A DNA stretch of 64,000 nt from Halomonas smyrnensis AAD6 (GTDB lineage Bacteria; Pseudomonadota; Gammaproteobacteria; Pseudomonadales; Halomonadaceae): NCBI RefSeq assembly GCF_000265245.1, contig NZ_AJKS02000007.1:5998-69997 (forward strand). The letters are read 5' to 3'. Below are positions 18,513-26,854 of this stretch, one piece after another. The number at the start of each line of letters is the position of its first letter. Within the stretch, counting starts at the first letter, position 1. The position numbers and the translations under genes are program-made. The notes beneath the pieces were generated by a model. The model was not told the DNA's origin and did no database searches. It saw only the letters and a list, made by a program, of their open reading frames with translations.

Positions 18513-21500
18513 CTACTCGGCGGTGGCCAGCAGGCTGGCGTTGCCGCCGGCGGCGGTGGTGTCGATGCAGAGGTGGCGCTCCACCGCATAGCGCTCCGGG
18601 GCGATGATCTGGGTCTCCAACGGCACGATGGGCCCGTCGCGCTCGGCCAGCGCCAGGCGCAGCTCGCGGGTCCAGTCGCTGCTGCCGGCGGCGGCCACCG
18701 CCACGATGCCCTCGAGGGCGGTGAGGGTCTCGGCCTCGACCCGGCCGTCGCGCCCGGCGACCGGCGCCCCGGCCCGCTCGAGCGGCTTGACGGCCTCGGC
18801 CGCGCCCGGCGCGACGATCAGCGCCGGGCAGCCGGTTCCCAGCGCCTGCACCGCCTGGGCGACGGCGATCTCCAGCGTCGGCCCGAGGCAGAGCACCGGC
18901 CCCTTGGGGTACATCGCCAGCCGGTTGCTCTCCCCGGTCGGCCCCGGCAGGGTCTGGGGCGTCATGTCCAGGGAGGCGGCCTCGGCCAGCGCCTTGCGGA
19001 TCACCCCGCGCTGGCCGGAGAGTGCCCGGCGCAGCACCTCGACCCGGTCGGGCCGCGCCGCCCAGTTGCGCGGATCGAGCCCGTCGAGGGCGGACTGCAG
19101 CTCGCCGAGCGCCACCACCTCGCCGCCGGGCGCCTCGTGATGCTCGACCTCGGCGGTGCGGCGGAAGCGGGTGACGTAGAGCGGCCCGCCGGCCTTGGGC
19201 CCGGTGCCCGAAAGCCCCTCGCCGCCGAAGGGCTGGGAGCCGACGATGGCGCCGATCTGGTTGCGGTTGACGTAGACGTTGCCGACGTGGATCCGCTCGA
19301 CGATCTGCTGCACGCGATCGTCGATGCGGGTGTGCAGGCCGAAGGTCAGGCCGTAGCCCTTGGCGTTGATCGCGTCGACCACCCCGTCGAGCTCCCGCGC
19401 CTTGAAGGTGGCCACGTGCAGCACCGGCCCGAAGACCTCGCGCTCCAGATCCTCGATGCCGCCGACCTCGACCACCGCCGGGGTGACGAAGGTGCCGACG
19501 TCCGGGGCCGGCAGGGTCTTCAAGAGCTTGCTGGCCTTGCGCTGGGCCTCCACGTAGGCGCCGATATCGGCCTGGGCCTCGGCGTCGATCACCGGCGAGA
19601 CGTCGGTGTCGGTGTTCCAGGGATCGCCGATCACCAGCGCGTCCATGGCGCCATCGAGCATGGTCAAGAGCCGCTCGCGCGCCTCCTCCTGGACGTAGAG
19701 CATGCGCAGCGCCGAGCAGCGCTGGCCGGCCGACTGGAAAGAGGAGATCAGGATGTCGCGCACCGCCTGCTCGGTCAGCGCGCTGGAGTCCACGATCATG
19801 GCGTTGAGCCCGCCGGTCTCGGCGATCAGCACCGCATCCGGCCCGGCGTTCTGGGTCAGCGCCTTGTGGATGATCTGCGCCACCTCGGTAGAGCCGGTGA
19901 AGCAGACCCCGGCGATGCGCGGATCGCTGGTCAGGGGGGCGCCCACCGTCGGCCCGTCGCCGGGCAGCAGCTGCAGCGCCGCCTCGGGCAGGCCGGCCTC
20001 GCGCATCAGTTCGACGGCCCGGGCGGCGATCAGCGGCGTCTGCTCGGCGGGCTTGGCGAGCACCGCGTTGCCGGCCCCGAGCGCGGCGGCGATCTGGCCG
20101 GTGAAGATGGCCAGCGGGAAGTTCCAGGGGCTGATGCAGACGAAGATGCCCCGGGCGCTGCCGGGCTCCTCGGCTTCGAGGCGCTCGCTCTCGTTGGCGT
20201 AGTAGCGCAGGAAGTCCACCGCCTCGCGCACCTCGGCGATGCCGTCGAAGATCATCTTGCCGGCCTCGCGGGTGGCGATCACGGTCAGCTCGGCGATGTG
20301 CTCTTCATAGAGGTCCGCGGTGCGACGCAGCACCTCGGCGCGCTCGGCCACCGGCCGCGCCGACCACGCCTGGAAGCCGTCCTCGGCGGCGTCCAACGCG
20401 GCCGCCACCTCCTCCCGGGTCGCCTCATGCACCTGGCCGACCACCCTCGAGGTGTCGGCGGGAGAGAGCGCATCGCGCGCCTTGCCCTGGGGCGCCGGGC
20501 TCCCGACGAGCATCGGCCCGGCCGTCCAGGTGGCGTCGGCGAAGGCCTCGCGGGCCGAAATCAGCGGCAGGATCGAGGCCGGCTCGTTGATCCGATAGCC
20601 CCGGGAGTTCTTGCGCTCCGGGGCGAACAGCTCACCCGGCTGGCGGATCGAGGGGCTGGCGATGGCGTCACCCAGGCGCTCGTGCTCGGCCACCGGATCC
20701 TTGGAGACCTCGCTCGGCGGAATGGTGTCGTCCACGACCTGGTTGACGAACGAGGAGTTGGCCCCGTTCTCCAGCAGGCGGCGCACCAGGTAGGCCAGCA
20801 GGTCGCGGTGGGCGCCGACCGGCGCGTAGATGCGGCAGTGGGTGCCCTCCGCCTGGCGAACGATGTGATGCAGCGACTCGCCCATGCCGTGCAGGCGCTG
20901 GAACTCGTAGCTCTCCTTGTCGTCGCCGGCCATGGCGATGATGGCGGCGCAGGTGTGGGCGTTGTGGGTCGCGAACTGCGGGTAGATGCGATCGCGCCGC
21001 TCGAGCAGCATGCGTGCGCAGGCCATGTAGCTGACGTCGGTGTTGACCTTGCGGGTGAAGACCGGGAAGGTCTCGACGCCCATCTCCTGGGCCAGCTTGA
21101 TCTCGGTGTCCCAGTAGGCGCCCTTGACCAGGCGCACCATGATCCTGCGGTCATAGCGCTCGGCCATGGCATGGAGGGCCTCGATCACCGGCGCGGCGCG
21201 GCGCCCGTAGGCCTGCACCACCACCCCGAAGCCATCCCAGCCGTCGAGCGCCGGGTCGGCGAGCAGCGCCTCGATCACGTCCAGCGACAGATCCAGACGG
21301 TCCTGCTCCTCGGCGTCGATGTTGAAGCCGATGTTGGCCTTGGCCGCCTGCCTCACCAGCTCCTGGGCGCGCGGCACCAGGACTCTCATCACGGTGTCGC
21401 GGTGGGTGGTCTCGTAGCGCGGATGCAGCGCCGAGAGTTTCACCGAGATACCGGGGCTGCCGCGCACGTCGCCCTGGGCCTGCTTGGCGATGGTGCGAAT

Positions 21501-22178
21501 CGCCGTGGCGTAGGCGTCGTGGTAGCGCAGGGCGTCGTCGTCGGTGCGCGCCGCCTCGCCCAGCATGTCGTAGGAATAGGTGTAACCCTGCTTCTCGAGC
21601 TCACGGGCGTTCTTCATGCCCTCCTCGATGGTCTGGCCGAGCACGAACTGGCGGCCGAGGACCTTCATCGACTGGCCCACGGCGGTGCGCACCACCGGCT
21701 CGCCCATGCGCCGCACCAGGCCGCGCAGCGCACGCACCGGCCCCTTGGGATCCTTTTCCAGCACATTGCCGGTCAGCATCAGCGCCCAGGTCGAGGCGTT
21801 GACCATCGACGAGGACGACTTGCCGAGGTGCGCGCCCCAGTCGGACGGCTCGATCTTGTCGTGGATCAGGTCGTCGATGGTCTCGGCGTCGGGCACCCGC
21901 AGCAACGCCTCGGCCAGGCACATCAGGCCGACGCCCTCGGCGGTGGAGAGCCCGTACTCGGCCAGGAACGACTCCATCATCGACGGCGAGGTCTCCTTGC
22001 GCACCCGCGCCACATAGTTGGCGCCGGCCTCGGCCACCAGACGGCGCTCCTCCTCCGAGAGCCCAATGCGTTCGACCAGCCCGCGCAGCACCTCCGACTC
22101 GTCGACGTCGTAGTGGGCGCGGATGCGCGAGCGCAGCTCGCTCACGGCATCGTGGGGATGAAGGTTGGCTTCGTTCAT
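18513..22178 (-). CDS. putA: Bifunctional proline dehydrogenase/L-glutamate gamma-semialdehyde dehydrogenase
   Basis: 1221 residues from the ATG at 22178, which has GGGAG upstream. Proline dehydrogenase (FAD barrel) occupies roughly residues 60-480, including GISVKLSALHPRYE and RLVKGAYWDTEIK. The aldehyde dehydrogenase follows at about 530-1010, with ISPWNFPLAIFTGQ, Glu in IAETGGLNA and Cys in SAGQRCSALR. A C-terminal domain of about 200 residues is present. It converts proline to glutamate in two channelled steps at the membrane. It lacks the N-terminal ribbon-helix-helix domain of self-regulating PutA proteins (about 1320 residues), so it should not act as its own repressor. It stands alone between two tRNA-Ala copies, with no putP nearby. 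Confidence 0.95.
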   Translation of the reverse strand: MNEANLHPHDAVSELRSRIRAHYDVDESEVLRGLVERIGLSEEERRLVAEAGANYVARVRKETSPSMMESFLAEYGLSTAEGVGLMCLAEALLRVPDAETIDDLIHDKIEPSDWGAHLGKSSSSMVNASTWALMLTGNVLEKDPKGPVRALRGLVRRMGEPVVRTAVGQSMKVLGRQFVLGQTIEEGMKNARELEKQGYTYSYDMLGEAARTDDDALRYHDAYATAIRTIAKQAQGDVRGSPGISVKLSALHPRYETTHRDTVMRVLVPRAQELVRQAAKANIGFNIDAEEQDRLDLSLDVIEALLADPALDGWDGFGVVVQAYGRRAAPVIEALHAMAERYDRRIMVRLVKGAYWDTEIKLAQEMGVETFPVFTRKVNTDVSYMACARMLLERRDRIYPQFATHNAHTCAAIIAMAGDDKESYEFQRLHGMGESLHHIVRQAEGTHCRIYAPVGAHRDLLAYLVRRLLENGANSSFVNQVVDDTIPPSEVSKDPVAEHERLGDAIASPSIRQPGELFAPERKNSRGYRINEPASILPLISAREAFADATWTAGPMLVGSPAPQGKARDALSPADTSRVVGQVHEATREEVAAALDAAEDGFQAWSARPVAERAEVLRRTADLYEEHIAELTVIATREAGKMIFDGIAEVREAVDFLRYYANESERLEAEEPGSARGIFVCISPWNFPLAIFTGQIAAALGAGNAVLAKPAEQTPLIAARAVELMREAGLPEAALQLLPGDGPTVGAPLTSDPRIAGVCFTGSTEVAQIIHKALTQNAGPDAVLIAETGGLNAMIVDSSALTEQAVRDILISSFQSAGQRCSALRMLYVQEEARERLLTMLDGAMDALVIGDPWNTDTDVSPVIDAEAQADIGAYVEAQRKASKLLKTLPAPDVGTFVTPAVVEVGGIEDLEREVFGPVLHVATFKARELDGVVDAINAKGYGLTFGLHTRIDDRVQQIVERIHVGNVYVNRNQIGAIVGSQPFGGEGLSGTGPKAGGPLYVTRFRRTAEVEHHEAPGGEVVALGELQSALDGLDPRNWAARPDRVEVLRRALSGQRGVIRKALAEAASLDMTPQTLPGPTGESNRLAMYPKGPVLCLGPTLEIAVAQAVQALGTGCPALIVAPGAAEAVKPLERAGAPVAGRDGRVEAETLTALEGIVAVAAAGSSDWTRELRLALAERDGPIVPLETQIIAPERYAVERHLCIDTTAAGGNASLLATAE

Positions 22179-22311
22179 GGTCGATCTCCCTGGCGACGCG
22201 CCACGCATCGGCGATTCTCGGGCGCGGATGGCATCGTCGTTGTCGAAAGTTACACACTAGCATAGGGCCCTGGGGGTAGGCCCGAAGAGGCAGGCGGTCG
22301 CGGTGGCGCTC

Positions 22312-22494
22312 TCAGGCTTTCCCGCGGCAGACGTCGCGGGGCGCGCTGCTGCGCCACGCGAAGCGGGTCACCCGAAAGGGGGAAAGGTCGAGCGCTAGCG
22401 GCTCACCGGCCAGGCGGGCGGGGTCGGACAAACGCCCATCCTCCCTCGGCGCCGACGTCCAGCCCCGCGGCGGAGCGCAACAGCGTAGCGACAC
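22312..22494 (-). pseudogene. Possible C-terminal remnant of a FAD-dependent oxidoreductase
   Basis: On the minus strand, LAGEPLALDLSPFRVTRF matches the usual C-terminus of DadA/sarcosine oxidase-like flavoproteins, in which a lid segment ends xGEPxxxDLxPFxxxRF. About 35 residues before it are only vaguely similar, and nothing upstream resembles the body of such an enzyme. A stop follows about a dozen residues later. It lies upstream of putA and could be debris from the rearrangement that placed putA between two tRNA copies. It is short, so confidence is limited. Confidence 0.45.
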
Positions 22495-22834
22495 GCCCGG
22501 GGCGGCAGCGTCCTCATGTCCTGAACACAGGTGAAAGAGCCTCCGGCATCGCCCCGTGAGAGGCGGACGCTACTCGGTAGATACACTCTGTGGCCCAGCC
22601 GCAGCAGAGACGAGGAGTGCGGTTAACGGGTGGCCGCTGCAGGCAACGTATCCGAGGGGCCAGACATTCGCGGTGGCCTCGATGAAGCCTTGCTGGGAAA
22701 GGCTTGGGGCGCCTCCAAGTAATGGCCATCTCCGCCGCCTGACATGTCACCGAAAAATGCCCAACTGGACATCTTGCCGTTTCTCTCCCGGCGTTATCTC
22801 ACGACACCTAGACGGTCGGCTAACAACGAAAAAC
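22495..22834. other. Intergenic region without a recognisable gene
   Basis: Between the flavoprotein remnant and tRNA-Ala copy 2 I see no gene that I recognise. A 112-codon open frame at 22556-22894 runs into the tRNA repeat and has no ribosome site or family-like features, so it is not called. Confidence 0.5.
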
Positions 22835-22867
22835 AAAAAAGCCGCCCGATGCAATGCATCGGGCGGC
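22835..22867 (-). terminator. Terminator of tRNA-Ala copy 2
   Basis: Arms GCCGCCCGATGC and GCATCGGGCGGC with loop AAT. On the minus strand they are followed by six T residues. It is a duplicate of the hairpin at 18154-18180 with a different loop. Confidence 0.88.
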
Positions 22868-22881
22868 TTCTCGGAATTCGT

Positions 22882-22957
22882 TGGTGGAGCCTAGCGGGAT
22901 CGAACCGCTGACCTCAACACTGCCAGTGTTGCGCTCTCCCAGCTGAGCTAAGGCCCC
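22882..22957 (-). tRNA. tRNA-Ala (anticodon GGC), copy 2
   Basis: 76 bases with encoded CCA, the same cloverleaf and GGC anticodon as copy 1. Confidence 0.95.
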
Positions 22958-22996
22958 ACTGTTGCTCGCCGTTTCTGCCTTGCGAGAACGAGGTGA

Positions 22997-23025
22997 ATAC
23001 TACGGACATTCTCCCCGTCCGTCAA
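22997..23025 (-). promoter_or_regulatory. Sigma-70 promoter of tRNA-Ala copy 2
   Basis: On the minus strand, -35 TTGACG and -10 TAGTAT are separated by 17 bases, as in copy 1. The spacer sequence differs from copy 1. Confidence 0.7.
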
Positions 23026-23160
23026 CAGCTTGGCGGGGGAAATCCCCCCTTGGTATGACACCAATTCCCCTTAGGATAATGTTGTGCCACGCTAGAGGCT
23101 GGCCGTGGCCTCCTTCCAACGCGCCAGACATACTCAACACCATTTTCAGGAGCACCTGCC

Positions 23161-23808
23161 TTGATCAGGATTCTCGTTGCCGACGACCATCACTTGGTAA
23201 GGACCAGCATTGCCCACCTGCTGGACGCCGAGCAGGACATCTCCATCGTGGGTGAAGCCGCGGATGGCGAGGAAGCCATTCGTCTGGCCCGTGAACTCAA
23301 GCCGGACATCGTGCTGATGGACATCCGCATGCCGGGCATCGGTGGACTGGAAGCCACCCGCAAGATCCATCGCTTCACCCAGGACATCCGCATCCTGGTG
23401 CTCACCGCCTTCATCGAGGACACCTTCGCCCAGCGCCTGCTCGACGCCGGCGCCCAAGGCTTCATCAGCAAGGGTTCTCAGCACGATGAGATGGTGGCCG
23501 CCGTGCGCGGCGTCTTCGCCGGGCAACGCTACATCAGCCCGGAGATCGCCCAGCGCCTGGTGCTGTCGCGCATCGACGCCAGCGACAATCCCTTCGACCA
23601 GCTGTCCCAGCGCGAGCTGCAGGTCGCGATGATGATCGTCAACTGTCAGAAGGTGGCCGACATCGCCGACCGCATGTTTCTGAGCCCCAAGACCGTCAAC
23701 ACCTATCGCTATCGCATCTTCGAGAAGCTTAACGTGCACTCCGACGTCGAACTGACTCACCTGGGGCTGCGCCACGGCCTGGTCGACGGCTTCAGCGAAG
23801 TGGAATAG
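23161..23808 (+). CDS. gacA: GacA/UvrY-type response regulator
   Basis: 215 residues from a TTG start with AGGAG eight bases upstream. The receiver domain has the acidic pair in VADDHH, the phosphoacceptor Asp in VLMDIRMPG and the conserved Lys in FISKGS. The C-terminal LuxR-type helix-turn-helix includes LSQRELQVAMMIVN and FLSPKTVNTYRYRIFEKL. With the sensor GacS it activates small RNAs that titrate CsrA/RsmA. It stands directly upstream of uvrC, the order seen in Pseudomonas and E. coli. Confidence 0.93.
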   Translation: MIRILVADDHHLVRTSIAHLLDAEQDISIVGEAADGEEAIRLARELKPDIVLMDIRMPGIGGLEATRKIHRFTQDIRILVLTAFIEDTFAQRLLDAGAQGFISKGSQHDEMVAAVRGVFAGQRYISPEIAQRLVLSRIDASDNPFDQLSQRELQVAMMIVNCQKVADIADRMFLSPKTVNTYRYRIFEKLNVHSDVELTHLGLRHGLVDGFSEVE

Positions 23809-23872
23809 CCGCCGCCCCGCCTGGCGGCGAGTCTGATAGGATGAGCCTCCATCCTCGCCAGACCGCCGCCCG

Positions 23873-25687
23873 ATGAGTTTCGATTCGCGCCACTTTCTCG
23901 CCACCGTCACCGAAGCCCCCGGCGTTTACCGCATGCTCGACGAGAGCGGCGAAACGCTCTATGTCGGCAAGGCACGCCGACTCAAGCCACGCCTGGCCAG
24001 CTACTTTCGCGGCGCCTTGAACACCAAGACCCAGGCGCTGGTCGCGCGCATCGCCGACATCCAGGTGACGGTCACCAACAGCGAGACCGAGGCGCTGCTG
24101 CTCGAGCAGACGCTGATCAAGGAACAGCGCCCGCCGTACAACATCCTGCTGCGCGACGACAAGTCCTACCCCTTCGTGTTCGTCACCGACCGCCATCCGT
24201 TTCCTGCGCTCGAATACAAGCGGGCACGCACCCGTCACGACGACGGTCGCTATCTGGGCCCCTATCCCAGCAGCACCGCGGTGCGCGAGAGCCTGTCGCT
24301 GATGCAGAAGATCTTCCGCATCCGCAACTGCGAGGACAGCGTCTTCGCCCATCGCACTCGGCCCTGCCTGCAGTACCAGATCGATCGCTGCACGGCGCCC
24401 TGCGTGGATTACATCTCCGAGGCCGACTATCGGCGCGACCTGGAGCACGCCATCCAGTGCCTGGAGGGCAAGAGCGAGGCCGTGACTCAGGAGCTGACCC
24501 GCGACATGGAAGCCGCCAGCCAGGCCCTCGAGTTCGAGGAAGCCGCTCGCCTGCGCGACCAGATCCAGCAGCTACGCCAGCTTCAACGGCGCCAGTTCGT
24601 CGACACCGGCAGCGGCGACGCGGACGTCTTCGCCCTGGCCTCTCGCCCCGGGGCACTGTGCATCTCGGTACTCGCCATTCGTCAGGGTCGACTGCTGGGT
24701 GCCCGCCACCACCAGCCGACCAACGGCCTGGACCTCGGCCCCGAGGCGCTGCTCGGCGAGTTCGTCAGCCAGTTCTATCTCGGCCAGGCCCGCGAGATTC
24801 CCGGCGAGGTGATCACCAGCCATGCGCTGCCGGACGCGGAGCTGTTGGCCCAGGCGCTGAGCGAGCATGCCGGCAAGCGGGTTCGCGTCACCGACCAGGT
24901 GCGCAGCCACCGCGCCCAGTGGCAGGAGCTGGCCCGCACCAACGCCGAACAGCAGTTGGCCGGCCAGCTGGCCAATCAGACGCAGCTCGCCAGACGTTTC
25001 GAGGCGCTGCGCGAGGCGCTCGGCCTCGAGCAGCCCCCGGAACGCCTGGAATGCTTCGACATCAGCCACAGCCAGGGCGAGGCCACCGTGGCCTCCTGCG
25101 TGGTGTTCGATGCCGACGGCCCGCGCAAGTCCGACTATCGCCGCTTCAACATCGAGGGCATCGAGCCCGGCGACGACTATGCCGCCATGCGCCAGGCCCT
25201 GACCCGTCGTTTCAAGCGCCTCGCCCATGGGGAAGGGGCGCGGCCGGACATCCTTGTCGTCGACGGCGGCAAGGGCCAGCTCAACATGGCCCGCGAGGTC
25301 TTCGCCGACCTCGGCGTGACCGGCGTGATGCTGCTCGGCGTCGCCAAGGGCAGCACCCGCAAGGCCGGCCTCGAGATCCTCTATCTGGAGACCGTCGATC
25401 GCACCCTCGATCTCGACGCCACTTCCCCGGCGCTTCACCTGTTGCAGCACATCCGCGACGAATCGCACCGCTTCGCCATCACCGGCCACCGCACCCGGCG
25501 CGACAAGGCACGGCGCACCTCGACACTCGAGGACATCCCGGGCGTCGGTCCGCGCCGCCGACGCGAACTGCTGCGCTTCTTCGGCGGCCTGCAGGGGGTG
25601 CGCCAGGCCAGCCGTGACGAGCTCGCACGAGTACCGGGCATCAGCGCCACCCTGGCCGACACGATCCATCGCGCCCTGCACGGATGA
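23873..25687 (+). CDS. uvrC: Excinuclease ABC subunit C
   Basis: 604 residues, normal length. The N-terminal GIY-YIG nuclease reads GVYRMLDESGETLYVGKA. A UvrB-interacting UVR segment lies near residues 200-240. The C-terminal RNase H-like nuclease contains ECFDISHSQGE and ILVVDGGKGQLN. Tandem helix-hairpin-helix motifs (DIPGVGPRRRRELL and RVPGISATLADTI) close the protein. It makes the two incisions in nucleotide excision repair. It lies between gacA and pgsA. Its last codons are partly duplicated just after the stop. Confidence 0.95.
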   Translation: MSFDSRHFLATVTEAPGVYRMLDESGETLYVGKARRLKPRLASYFRGALNTKTQALVARIADIQVTVTNSETEALLLEQTLIKEQRPPYNILLRDDKSYPFVFVTDRHPFPALEYKRARTRHDDGRYLGPYPSSTAVRESLSLMQKIFRIRNCEDSVFAHRTRPCLQYQIDRCTAPCVDYISEADYRRDLEHAIQCLEGKSEAVTQELTRDMEAASQALEFEEAARLRDQIQQLRQLQRRQFVDTGSGDADVFALASRPGALCISVLAIRQGRLLGARHHQPTNGLDLGPEALLGEFVSQFYLGQAREIPGEVITSHALPDAELLAQALSEHAGKRVRVTDQVRSHRAQWQELARTNAEQQLAGQLANQTQLARRFEALREALGLEQPPERLECFDISHSQGEATVASCVVFDADGPRKSDYRRFNIEGIEPGDDYAAMRQALTRRFKRLAHGEGARPDILVVDGGKGQLNMAREVFADLGVTGVMLLGVAKGSTRKAGLEILYLETVDRTLDLDATSPALHLLQHIRDESHRFAITGHRTRRDKARRTSTLEDIPGVGPRRRRELLRFFGGLQGVRQASRDELARVPGISATLADTIHRALHG

Positions 25688-25758
25688 ATGCCGCCGGGCA
25701 TCGGCAACGCTCCAGCCCGGCGTCCGACACGATCCATCGCGCTCTACATGGATGAGTG
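25656..25758 (+). repeat. Short direct repeat: 3' end of uvrC copied downstream
   Basis: About 35 bases covering the last codons and stop of uvrC (25656-25690) recur 68 bases later (25724-25758) with roughly four mismatches. The second copy lies in the uvrC-pgsA gap and even retains a TGA at the matching place. Confidence 0.75.
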
Positions 25759-25823
25759 TCGCCGAGCCGGATAGAATGGCCGGATATTTCGTGTTCCCAC
25801 CTCAGGCAAGGACCGCAGCTTCG

Positions 25824-26372
25824 ATGAACATTCCCAATCTCCTGACCCTGGCCAGAATCGTCTTCATCCCGCTGCTGGTCGTGCTGTTCTATCTGCCCTT
25901 CTCGTGGAGCATGCTGGCCACCGGCGCGTTGTTCGGCCTGGCCTCGATCACCGATTGGCTGGACGGCTACCTGGCCCGGCGCTGGGATCAGTCGACGCCC
26001 TTCGGCGCCTTCCTCGACCCGGTCGCCGACAAGTTGATGGTGGCCGTGGCCCTGGCACTGTTGATCGAGCGCTACGATGCCAGCTGGCTGACGCTGCCGG
26101 CGCTGGTCATCATCGGCCGCGAGATCGTGATCTCGGCCCTGCGCGAATGGATGGCCGAGATGGGCAAGCGTGGCACGGTGGCCGTCTCCTCGATCGGCAA
26201 GGTGAAGACCACCCTGCAGATGATCGCCCTGCTGCTGCTGCTGGGCTTCGCCCCGGGCACACCGATCGCCACGATCGGCGTCGTCACCCTCTATGCCGCG
26301 GCACTGCTGACCCTGTGGTCGATGATCCAGTACCTGCGTGCCGCCTGGCCGCACCTCAGCGACTCGATGTAA
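25824..26372 (+). CDS. pgsA: CDP-diacylglycerol-glycerol-3-phosphate 3-phosphatidyltransferase
   Basis: 182 residues, starting MNIPNLLTLARIVFIP as in the family; upstream in-frame codons overlap uvrC and are not used. The CDP-alcohol phosphotransferase signature is complete: DWLDGYLARRW, then GAFLDPVADK with the last two aspartates. Several membrane segments place it in the inner membrane, where it makes phosphatidylglycerophosphate. It follows uvrC and precedes three tRNAs, the usual order in pseudomonads. Confidence 0.95.
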   Translation: MNIPNLLTLARIVFIPLLVVLFYLPFSWSMLATGALFGLASITDWLDGYLARRWDQSTPFGAFLDPVADKLMVAVALALLIERYDASWLTLPALVIIGREIVISALREWMAEMGKRGTVAVSSIGKVKTTLQMIALLLLLGFAPGTPIATIGVVTLYAAALLTLWSMIQYLRAAWPHLSDSM

Positions 26373-26391
26373 TGAATCTCCAGAAAAGCGT

Positions 26392-26419
26392 TTGACAGTC
26401 ACCGACTTATCCGTATAAT
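26392..26419 (+). promoter_or_regulatory. Near-consensus sigma-70 promoter of the tRNA cluster
   Basis: TTGACA and TATAAT are spaced by 16 bases, starting 19 bases after the pgsA stop and ending 15 bases before tRNA-Gly. Confidence 0.92.
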
Positions 26420-26434
26420 ACGTCCTCGAGTCAG

Positions 26435-26509
26435 GCGGGAATAGCTCAGTGGTAGAGCATCGCCTTGCCAAGGCGAGGGTCGCGAGTTCGAATCTCGTTT
26501 CCCGCTCCA
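26435..26509 (+). tRNA. tRNA-Gly (anticodon GCC)
   Basis: 75 bases with encoded CCA. The acceptor stem is GCGGGAA with TTCCCGC, the anticodon loop is TTGCCAA and the T-loop is TTCGAAT. It is the first of three tRNAs. Confidence 0.96.
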
Positions 26510-26615
26510 CTCTCTTCGAAGAGCAACGTCGACGAAGAGAACTGACTCGACCGGATCAATGCGCAAGACTGGCCATCGTCTTCGCTCCATCCCCCACGGG
26601 TGGCACGATCCTTGA

Positions 26616-26689
26616 GGCTGGATGGCAGAGTGGTTATGCAGCGGACTGCAACTCCGTGTACGCCGGTTCGATTCCGACTCCAGCCTCCA
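26616..26689 (+). tRNA. tRNA-Cys (anticodon GCA)
   Basis: 74 bases with encoded CCA. The acceptor is GGCTGGA with TCCAGCC, the anticodon loop is CTGCAAC and the T-loop is TTCGATT. It follows tRNA-Gly by about 105 bases. Confidence 0.95.
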
Positions 26690-26718
26690 TCATTCCTATA
26701 GCTGTGCGCTCGAACCCC

Positions 26719-26805
26719 GCCCGGATGGCGAAATTGGTAGACGCAAGGGACTTAAAATCCCTCGGTGGCAACACCGTGCCGGTTCGAGCCCGGCTCCGGG
26801 CACCA
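26719..26805 (+). tRNA. tRNA-Leu (anticodon TAA)
   Basis: 87 bases with CCA. It is a class II tRNA with an extra arm after anticodon loop CTTAAAA and acceptor GCCCGGA with TCCGGGC. It lies 29 bases after tRNA-Cys. Confidence 0.95.
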
Positions 26806-26854
26806 TGATTCCCTGACCCGCCATGGGCTGACCTGTCGACGGTACCCCTCCCCC

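Larger units (their letters stand above)
22835..23005. repeat. Direct repeat copy 2: terminator, tRNA-Ala(GGC) and promoter -10 region
   Basis: This is the partner of 18146-18318, in the same orientation. Similarity ends just past the -10 box, yet both copies have a TTGACG -35 at the same 17-base spacing. Confidence 0.85.

Noticed and set aside
18477..22265. A 1262-codon open frame on the strand opposite putA
   Set aside because: It mirrors putA codon structure in a GC-rich genome; its product is Gly/His/Arg/Leu-rich without family motifs, and putA on the other strand is certain.
18146..23005. Duplicated tRNA-Ala as ends of an integrated element
   Set aside because: The repeat covers a whole tRNA unit with promoter and terminator rather than a 3' tRNA end, and no integrase or mobility gene lies between; putA is a core gene.
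24457..25681. Long open frames overlapping uvrC on both strands
   Set aside because: Their products are Arg/Pro/Ala-rich shadows; uvrC motifs are complete in the chosen frame.
26765..26854. Longer FUSC protein starting inside tRNA-Leu
   Set aside because: It would overlap the tRNA; the ATG at 26855 gives a normal N-terminus.
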